This document shows positions 56,019-64,000 of a stretch of 64,000 bases of DNA, one piece after another. Below the pieces are notes generated by a model, which had not been told where the DNA came from, did no database searches, and was given only the letters and a program-made list of their open reading frames with translations. The DNA comes from Blakeslea trispora (Eukaryota; Mucoromycota; Mucoromycetes; Mucorales; Choanephoraceae), in assembly GCA_025331445.1 (NCBI GenBank), contig JAIWNE010000128.1, positions 29,501-93,500 on the forward strand, given 5' to 3'. The position numbers and the translations under genes were made by a program. Every line of letters begins with the position of its first letter. The stretch's first letter is position 1.

Positions 56019-56152
56019 ATACATTTACCGATTACGTGAACACTGAATTTAGAAACTGAACCGTTTTTGTAAAGAAGACAAACAAGACAAAGAATACAGA
56101 TATTTATTTACAGAAAAGAAGCAAAAGGGGGGGGGAAGCGAAAGAAAAAAAA

Positions 56153-58034
56153 CTACTTTTGCTTCTTTGCCACAGGCTCAACAAGAGGGTACTCGAAAGA
56201 TGGCTTCAACCACTCAAGAGGCACAGGGGAGAGAGAGAGAGGACCAAGAAGAGACTTGCCAAGCATAGTCATTCTGATGATTTCTTGCATATTGACGACT
56301 ATATTTTTCAATTGCTTGAAGTAGTTTACCACATTGGGCAAACGTACCAAATCATCAATGCAACGTATGCTTTGAAAGCATGCAAGTTGAACAAGGTCAT
56401 ACTTGCCTTTGCTTTTGATTGTCATCTTGTATGTCTTTGTAAATGTGCCATCATCAACAACACCGCAAACGACAGGCGACATGATCTTCTTTACAACGAG
56501 CCGGTCAATCATCAACTTCATCATGTTTGCCAATTTGGCTTCATCGCTTATTAATTGTGTGACTTTGGCCTTAGGCTTTTTCACCTCAGCAATCAACAAA
56601 TCATACTTTTGACCAGGGAATACAGCTTTCAAGAGATAGTCTGGCTGGAGGGACAACCAAGTGGTGGCACAAGACAGTTTTCTTTTTTTTGCTGTTGTTG
56701 ATGTTGTTGCTGTTGTTGCTGTTGTTGCTGTTGTTGATGTTGTTGATGTTGCTGTTGCTACTGCTGTTGTTGTTGAGTCTAAAGGGACAAGTAAAGAGGG
56801 CTCATCAGGATGACTTTCGAGATATCCTCTTGCACTGGAAAAGCAAGACGTAAGCAAAAGGTTTCACTCATAACAACGGTAACAATAATTATATGAAAGC
56901 AGCTTACCTGTAGTGCTCTGTATTCTGGATACAGTCAAAAAAGTGCTCAAACAATGGGGACAAAACAGATTCAATATACGATTGCTCTGTTGTAAAGCCA
57001 ATCACCTTCATCTTCTTTTGATAGACTTCAAACAGAGACAAGAGCAACATCTTATCCTCATCATTTTCTTTTTTGGCCTTGAGTTTTTCTTCAAAAAGCA
57101 ACACCTCAAAGCTGTCATCATCATCATCATCATCTTCAATACAGGCCTATCGTAATCAAGGGTTAAAGATACAAGCAAAAGGAAACGAATTTAAAAGTAA
57201 ATTACTTGAACAAGGCTGTAGCAGAGCATTGAAAGGTTGCGATCAATCGAGGAGTAACCATGGTTACGTTGCAACTATTTTTTGACTTCAGCAAGCTTAT
57301 GAGACATACAAAGCTCATTGATTGTACTGTTGGCCTTGTCAAAGAACACGATATAATTCAACATCCTACAAAAAAAAAACTAGTTAGTTTTTCTGAGGCG
57401 TTAATAGCTTGTGAAAATACTTGCAAGAATTGCTTGTCATCCATGGCTTCATTCTTCAAAGCAACTTCAACAGCATTTTTTCTGTAGGCTCTTAATTCCT
57501 CAGAAAAGTCTTCACCACCGACAATCCACTAAAATGATAATTGAGTTAGCCTTATTCTTGTGACATCCTAAACAATCTACCTCAAGATCATTATCATTGG
57601 CGTTTTTATTGCTGATGTAAATGACCTTCTTTTTTGAGCACTCTGAGCTCTTAAAACTCTTTTCCTATTGATTTGTACAAAGTGCATACGTTAGCGACTA
57701 TACAGGTGACGAAAGAGTACAACTTGCCTTTATCATTTCAATGAAAAATGCATCAAAGAATTGATCTTCAGGCAAAAGAGCATTCTTGGCATTTAGTTTT
57801 ACGGCATTGACTTCTTCATAGGCGACTCTGAATCTTTGTATCCAGACGCTTTTCATGTGCTCCTTCGAGACAAACTCTTCTTTGAAGACTTCAGCTTTAT
57901 TTTTTTCAAGGAATGTTTGAAGCTTTTTGCTTTCTTCAACAATGATGAACTGCTTTAAATCTAGCTTCAATAGTTATTACGCGTTTAAATGCATTTGGTA
58001 CTGTCTAACCTTTATTAAGTGTGTAGTTGGACAT
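56153..58034 (-). pseudogene. Element E main gene, PD-(D/E)XK-like, probably broken
   Basis: Exons from ATG 58034: 58034..58010, 57960..57728, 57664..57581, 57528..57421, then a region with an in-frame TAG (about 57275) in the frame leading to CYSLVQ, an exon starting ACIEDDDDDDDSFEV, and the last exon 56849 to 56153. The intron after 57728 needs a GC donor. C-terminal core: LSLQPDYLLKAVFPGQK, YDLLIAEVKKPKAKV and KLANMMKLMIDRLV, a layout like PD-(D/E)XK nucleases (Asp, then E-x-K). Compared with the left fragment, this copy has an extra Thr/Ala-rich stretch from an ACN-type microsatellite (56691-56777). Nuclease function is inference from motif only. Confidence 0.55.
56691..56777. repeat. GTT/GCT microsatellite in element E gene
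   Basis: TTG-rich trinucleotide repeat encoding a Thr/Ala tract on minus; absent from the otherwise near-identical left copy (about 37885). Confidence 0.85.
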
Positions 58035-58851
58035 TTTGGATGAAAGAGTTCAAAAGTCTGGAAGTCAAAACTGTCCGCTTTTTGATGTGTTGCCGGAGAA
58101 CGAAAACCAAATGTCGAACGCCCAAGACTGCAGTGATTTGATCAGCCTCCTAAAGAGACAAAATGTGGCAATAAGTCTTTGTTTTCTGGTAGATGATGAA
58201 CGTTTTTTCAGAACAAGGTTGTTCTTACTTTTGAATAAACCTTTATAGAGCATTTCCGAAAACAAATTGCACACTGAAATAAATTTGGATTGCATTGACA
58301 AAGAATAAAGACTATACAATAAGAAAAGTGAGATTGCAAGCCATCAGAAAAGTAATCGCACAACTGCGCAATTTTAGAGAGTAGATCTTTACCTAAGCAT
58401 ACTTATAACTTTGGGTTAGAGTATCAACGGAATTCATAAAGATTTTCTGAATGGACGCCGTACCAACAAGGCTATATCTTGTTGCAAAGCCAGTGTCTTT
58501 TCTTATCATTGTCTTTCTTTATGGTCTGTTGTTTCCCATCTTTTTGTTTCCTTTGTCATTTAGCTTTCTGGGTTAAATGAGGCTGTGTAGTACAGCATTG
58601 CTTGCTTATGCAATCGCCACATGATTGATGTGTGTGTTATATATACAGATGTTACAATCTGTCAACTCTAATTTTGTTGCAATTAATAAGGAAAAGACAA
58701 AAGAAAAAAGAGAGTAGAATGCTGAAGTCCCTTGTCAGCTTTACAGCTCCTTAAATGTTCTTTTTTTTCTTTTGGTTCATCATCTTGATTGAAGCAGGAT
58801 AAGCTCTTTTTTTTCTTGTAGGACAATTTGTTATTAAGTAAAAGGAAGTAG
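58035..58851. other. Element E internal region, 5' of main gene
   Basis: 817 nt. Minus-strand open frame 58319-58065 has weak coding character and could include an upstream exon. Otherwise nothing recognised. Confidence 0.35.
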
Positions 58852-59062
58852 AGATATATTCAAAAAGTTTCACCCTGAAATTTAACTGCGATTGACAACT
58901 ATTCTGCAAGAAATAGACTTGAATGGATTAGGATCTCATGGCTAGAAAGCTCTTTTTTCTTCCCAAGTATACTATGACATCCTGATTCATTCAAGTTTAT
59001 TTCTTGCAGAATAGTTGTCAATCGCAGTTAAATTTCAGGGTGAAACTTTTTGAATATATCTC
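58852..59062. repeat. 211-bp palindrome (about 75-bp arms)
   Basis: GAGATATATTCAAAAAGTTT starts the left arm at 58852 and its complement ends at 59062; arms of about 75 bp differ at two or three positions and enclose about 60 bp. Resembles a MITE or a foldback structure; no clear target duplication. Confidence 0.85.
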
Positions 59063-59570
59063 TCTCAAGCCATTTGTCGCAAATACTCTCGGTGGTACGC
59101 CGAGGTTGCAGTTTCGCCTCGTCATTACCTTCAACTACAAAGGGACGGTTTCGAACTGAAAACTCATAACAAGTTCTCAGTAATCATTCTTTTTCTCTTC
59201 ATCCTACTATGACTGAATCTAACACTTGAACGGACTACGCTCATCTTGAAACAAGCAACAGTTCCTTTGAAGGTAAGTCAAGTGTGTTGTACAATTGTAA
59301 ATGTTTTCTCTCTCTCACAGTAATAATTTAGAAGAATCAGAACATAACGTTACTGATTACTTGCTACCAAAAGCACATGTTCCTAGAAGTAATCTGATAA
59401 GCAAGGCAGTACTAACTGCTACCAGAATTATCAATATTATCAGTAAAAGTTTGGTTAACACCCCCCTAGAAGATCAATATACCGCTGCACCAAATGAATT
59501 CTTGAACAAACGTGCTTGCAAAATAAAAAATCGAAACTCGCAAAAGTGAAAGCAATGTTTAGTCGTATAC
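59063..59570. other. Element E internal region
   Basis: 508 nt. A plus-strand ORF at 59301-59549 (82 codons, LEESEHNVTDYLLPKAHVPR) has mixed coding character. No family recognised. Confidence 0.3.
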
Positions 59571-60076
59571 ATAGTTTTTACTGTATTGTGAAAACGCCCT
59601 CTGGAAGTTCACTCGGTAAACCGTTTGTTTGGCTTTTGTTCTTGAGTCGTTATCACCTTCTGCTGCACCGCTGGTGTAGTGGATGCTACGTTTGGACAAA
59701 ATCCTGCGTAGGCTCCGTGGGTTATGATCACTCTTGTATTGGTATAGTGGAAGTGCAAAAAATCATTTTTTTTTTTTTTGCACTTCCACTGTATTGCATT
59801 TTATCGTTCGCTTTAGAGTAGTTTGTATTGAATGTATTGCTACAGCTAATTTCTCTGTATCAAAACAGACTCATTTCGAGTTTTCATAAAGCATAGGAAG
59901 AGAGTCTCTTGCATAAGCCTCTGAAGCCATTGATAGACTTGTTTAGAGAAGATACAAAGAAATCAGTCATTGGAGTTAAATGATTGGCTTGTGTTCTCTC
60001 TGGCAAATAGCAATATTTCAAACAAGAGATTGAAATCTAAAAGGGTTGCAAATAAATCAGGGCTTTCTCAGGAACA

Positions 60077-60265
60077 TTGCTGAATGTATTTTGCTCTTCT
60101 GCTCTGGCAATTATGTTTCAATGTGAGTCTCCTAGCTCGGCTGCTAAGAATTCTTCTTGGAGACTCAAAAGTCATGAAAAGTTGGAGATGGTGATCACAC
60201 ACAAGAAAGCTGTAAACATCATCAATTCAATAAAGCAAATGCCTTTTTTCTCATTTATTTTTTGA
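60077..60265 (+). other. Small ORF conserved in both copies of element E
   Basis: Counterpart of 39138-39326; 62 codons, one residue different. Preservation of the frame in two copies is mild support for function or recent duplication. Confidence 0.4.
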
Positions 60266-60845
60266 ATTTGTTGTAAGAAAAAGAAAAAAAAGTAAACAAA
60301 ACATATCATGTCTTAACTAGAAAAGTTGCGGATTGATCACTACTAAAGAGGTTTGATAGCTTGTCAATGGAGTCAGACAAGTTTAGGAAGGGAGTTTCGT
60401 TAGGTGTGGGTATCAAAGAGACTTTTTTGTGAGCGACAGCATACTGTCTTTTTCTGTCCTTTTCTTTAAGCCAAGTGTAGATGTTTCCTCCTTCTATGTA
60501 TCATTAAGCTAGAAACGGCTTGCTCTGTCTTGTATCGACTTCAGTGACAATGAATGCTAACCTCTTAATTTATGGACATTCACAATGCTTGGAGCAGCGA
60601 ATGTGCTACTTCAAAACTATCTGATGTCTAACAGCGCGAGGTTTGTTTAAAGACTCTTTTCTTCAAGCTGCAAATGTCTCTCTATAGATTACTTCTTCTC
60701 TTTTAGTGACTTCCATTAAACATTGGTTCTTAGCACTTCAGAGAAAAAACTACTAGGCAAAAAGCAATCAAACCCCTCTCTTTTTTTTTTTTTTTTTTTT
60801 TTTTCCTAGGCCTTCGACTCGTCAATACTTTTCGCTTCCGCATAC

Positions 60846-60859
60846 ACATATATAAATAG
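60846..60859 (+). promoter_or_regulatory. TATA-like box at the element E boundary
   Basis: ACATATATAAATAG, about 200 nt before the ATG at 61055; straddles the edge of element E. Confidence 0.35.
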
Positions 60860-61054
60860 AGAGATAAATTAGAAAAAGGATTGGACCATTCTTATATCAC
60901 TCTTCTTTAATTCCTTTTTTTTCGGTTAATTTCATTGTTGTGCTGCAAATAATACAGGTAATCAATTTAAAGTAAGTTAGCTTAAAGAAGATTGTAAAGG
61001 TAAACGTAATGAACTCACACAAGTCGTAAATCAGGCGCCAGTATCATCATTTTA

Positions 61055-64000
61055 ATGGTACGTGAAAAGGCCAGACAATACTCTGTTTATACAGATGAAG
61101 ATGTCAGAGGACCAATCCTAGCATCTGCTTCTGCTTCTGTTGTCACCCAAGCTACTCGAAGAAGATGGAGAGATCAACCTGCACAAGAATTCATCGGCGC
61201 ATTTGAAATGGCTGCAAAAACTTATATTATTGAACGGATGCAAAAATCGCCTAACCCTGCTAATGGTAAAGAAGTACTAAAAGCTAAAAGGACGGCTCCA
61301 AAAGGGTTCTATGCCAAAGTAGAGGAGATGGCCAATCTAGAAAAAGGTGAAGCATCAGCAAGATTCAGAGATGATAATAATATGCCCAGAGGCCATATCG
61401 CTTGGAATCAGTACCTATCAAACAATTTTGATCAAATCTATCAAGAATTTCAAGAGTCTGCTAGAGCAGGCACTCCTAGTGATTTCCTTTCTGCTTTGAC
61501 AATGCAAAGCCCAATGAGTGCTGCTTCGCCTTCAGCAGCTAGTCCCATGAGCATGGCTGCTTCTCCATCTGAAGATATACCTATGCTATCTGAAGATGTG
61601 CCTGAAGAACTGGAAACCGAAGAAACTGAAGATAAAAACTATGCTGTCTTTACTGTGTCATTTAACTCAATTTTGCGTAAAAACTTGAATGAACCAATCA
61701 AGACTATATTTGATACCAAGATGAACATGCTTGTTCCTTTTGCATCTGATTTTGTAGCTGATTTCCAACTCCTTGTATTTCTAACCATGCTTTCATTTCG
61801 CAATCATATTTTTGTGTTGGACACAAACCAAATCAACTTCCAAGCAGCAGAAGGCTTTAGAACACAAGACATATTTCCTGACAATTTCAAAATGCAAGAA
61901 CATGTTCAGCATTCCGCTAGCCCACTACCTCAAAACCATGATGCTCTTGATGCACAAATCCGCGGTTTGTTTACTAGCAATCATCTGTGTTTGTTACTAT
62001 CTGAATTCTATGGAGCAAGAGGCATTACTGATGCTAGCAAAGCTAAATAACCTCTGATCTTGAGTCTAATCAACATCATAAAACCACAATACAGCTCCCA
62101 AACTACCTTTGAAAAAGACTCTCTTACCAGAGAATGCTACCTGTCTGCCCTGACTACCTATCAAACCAATCTATCCAACATATGGGCCGAGAAGAAAATG
62201 TTCAAGATCCTGTTGGACAAGCTATTGTTAGCACTCTTAAGAATCCATCTGTCTCCTTTGAGAGAAAAAAAGCATCAAGAATACCTCAGTACCTGCGCAG
62301 ACCGTGCAAAAGAACGTCAAAAGAAGAAAAACGAGGAGAGCCAGTTGCCCCCACAAGTTCAAAACCATGATATTTCTGTATTACCATCAAGTGTGTATCG
62401 CAAGATCATCAGGAATGAGAAATACCGCTTGAGGAAGTATAACCGGAAAGCAAAAAAAGGTGACATTTGGATCGTACGCGCTGCCGAGAGCAAAAAACGT
62501 ATCAAGACGTACGAAGGTTTAATCATACAGAAGGTAACAGTTTTTTCTTATCTCGACTTATAACAGTAGCACTCATAAACCTTTATCTTTACTTTATTTA
62601 GAAGAAGCGAGAGACACAAAAACAAACTACATCCAAAGACGTTGTTGCTGAAAGTGCTTCTGGTCAAAGTCGAAAAAGACCCCTCGAAGACGTAGGTGAT
62701 GAAGAACGAGCTGAAGGCAGCAAAAATTTGGCAGTGTCTGTTGGAAGTCTATCAGCAAAGCCTCTGAAGATCAAATCTAGCAAAGGCAAAGAACCAATGA
62801 GATCACCATTAGAAGAATCAACCATGACCAAACAAGTATTTGAAGAAGCTGCTTTACCACCATCCCCCGATGGTTATTCCAGTGTTGAAGAAGTAGATAT
62901 AATTGAAGAAGAAGATGCTTTGAGGGATAGTAGCCAAGATGCTAGTAGAAGGCGTATATTCGAATTGAAGGGTCTGATGAAAAGTTTACTATTTGAAGAT
63001 GATGATCTCACTCGTGAATCTTTGGTGAATAAACGTGCTGATCTTGCAGAACATGAGATTGATGTATGCTTACTTATTGTCACAAGGCTCAAACCATATA
63101 TCCCATCAAAAACAAACTATGAATCTATTGGCCACCAACTTCCATTTATTATCCTTGCAAACGATCTTCTCCGCTGTGCCGGTTATGCTAGATTTAATCG
63201 CAACATGTGCCCTATGCCGTCTGCCAGCCTAAAAGCTTTCCGAATGAATGCAGAGTCCCTCTACTCTTTGTATTGTAATCATGGTCAACAAAAACTGAGA
63301 TTCTTCAAATATGATGGCACACCGCTTCAGCGTACAATTGATGTCTATAATCATAAGGATGCTGTGTTCAATTCCTTTTCGATATGGCAAGCATTCAAGC
63401 AGCATGCAAAAGAAACTAGCTGATATTCGCACACAACATCACTATTCTGCCCGGCTTACAGCATGTAAGGTTGTTAGGTACAAAGATGAACAAGCCCAAG
63501 GAAACAACAGCTTCTTTAAAAAGCAGCCTTCCACCAGCAATCTTCCAGAATCAACATGGCAGCAAATCCGAAAAAGACAAGAATATCCTCAAAATGAAAT
63601 TGCTACTTTGCAGAAAGAAGTGAATGATTTGTCCAAGAACCTGAAGCAAGCTTATAAAGCATACAATGATGGTAACTTTGGTATTCAAATCAAAGTAGCT
63701 AAGCGATATTGGAAAAACCCCTTCTCCGAGCCTTCTGCAACTCAAGCTCTACCAACTGAACCATCTAGGCCATCCACTCCTTCCGAAGAAGCTGAAGCCG
63801 GTCTTTGTGGCTGCTTGCCAGACATCTTTAATATCATTCGCAACGCAATCAACAAACTCAAAGGTACTCAATCTGGTCAGCAGGAACTGCCAGTGGCTAT
63901 ACCTACCGAGCTACAAAAGAAAGCTTTAGATGACATTCGAAAGGAGATATCTCAGCTCATCAATTTGTTAAAAGAAAAAAGATACAGGGTTATTTGGCTG
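61055..64000 (+). pseudogene. Large protein of unknown family, broken, runs off window
   Basis: ATG at 61055 opens 331 codons (ATRRRWRDQPAQEFIGAFEM, KRTAPKGFYAKVEEMANLEK, then Ser/Ala and acidic stretches, FVLDTNQINFQAAEG) to TAA at 62048. The same frame continues at once for another 160 codons (LSALTTYQTNLSNIWAEKKM, VYRKIIRNEKYRLRKYNRKA), then an intron 62534-62601 joins it to RKRPLEDVGDEERAEG, LLIVTRLKPYIPSKTNYESI and KLRFFKYDGTPLQRTI. Near 63405 the frame shifts by one and reads on to the edge (KLADIRTQHHYSARLTACKV, ELQKKALDDIRKEI). It is a multicopy-looking, probably element-borne gene; no known domain seen. Confidence 0.5.

Larger units (their letters stand above)
56019..60850 (-). mobile_element. 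Element E, long copy, undescribed to me
   Basis: 4.83 kb bounded by points where similarity to the left fragment ends: ATACATTTACCG at 56019 and CATACACATA at 60841-60850. On the minus strand it starts TATGTGTATGCGG and ends AATCGGTAAATGTAT; both ends carry TAT. No terminal inverted repeats and no A-tail. Contents in minus order: poly-T/A tract, two small conserved ORFs, the tiny hairpin and one 66-bp core, a 211-bp palindrome, then the multi-exon gene at 58034-56153. Confidence 0.7.

Noticed and set aside
37432..60850. One giant inverted-repeat-flanked element (E at both ends as TIRs)
   Set aside because: The E segments are inverted but in permuted order (A-B left, A'-B' right on plus), so they cannot serve as ordinary terminal inverted repeats.
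62134..62370. 78-codon ORF overlapping the large broken gene
   Set aside because: Alternative frame of a region whose main frame continues the upstream ORF and splices in phase at 62534.

Overview
The window looks like nuclear DNA of a filamentous fungus, most likely a Mucoromycota (Mucorales-like) species. It is AT-rich, its genes are split by many introns of about 50-80 nt, and the conserved genes are fungal in type: DAM1, KAR5, the MTD1 form of methylenetetrahydrofolate dehydrogenase, a DUF1752 protein and an ERJ5-like J-protein. The repeats (non-LTR retrotransposons, Tc1/mariner, a Crypton, a TNP2/Plavaka-like DNA transposon) also fit an early-diverging fungus. Species assignment is inference.

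Positions 1-31 kb are ordinary gene territory on both strands. In order: an HMG-box protein (+); an unrecognised gene with reading-frame conflicts (-); a DUF1752 protein (-); an OCRL-type inositol 5-phosphatase with PH-like, catalytic, ASH and RhoGAP-like regions (-); an actin-related protein (+); an ER J-domain protein (+); tRNA-Thr(TGT) (+); an MFS transporter (+); a possible small RNA; the KH protein PNO1 (+); MTD1 (-); a FAF1-like ribosome-biogenesis protein (-); a protein with LDNQR-like repeats (-); the karyogamy protein KAR5 (+); a decayed gene (+); UPF3 (+); and a DAM1-like kinetochore protein carrying an extra winged-helix-like segment (+). Most were assembled by joining open frames across splice sites that keep the frame, so exon ends are given in the entries.

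Positions 31-61 kb are a block of mobile DNA. A dead Tc1 copy is followed by a disabled LINE (31797-37120, on -, with a 15-bp target duplication). Next is a fragment of an unnamed repeat, called element E here (37432-40121). Then come an apparently intact Tc1/mariner element with 178-bp inverted repeats (40462-42262), a Crypton gene encoding a tyrosine recombinase plus a GCR1_C-like domain (42780-45198), and an 18-bp-TIR transposon encoding a C2H2/TNP2-like protein (45369-54705) into which an intact two-ORF LINE has inserted (49240-54598). A longer copy of element E lies in opposite orientation at 56019-60850. The most unusual feature is that the left E fragment joins the element's 3' end directly to its 5' end through a single TAT, the arrangement expected from a circle or a head-to-tail tandem.

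Positions 61-64 kb hold a large broken gene of unknown family that runs off the window.
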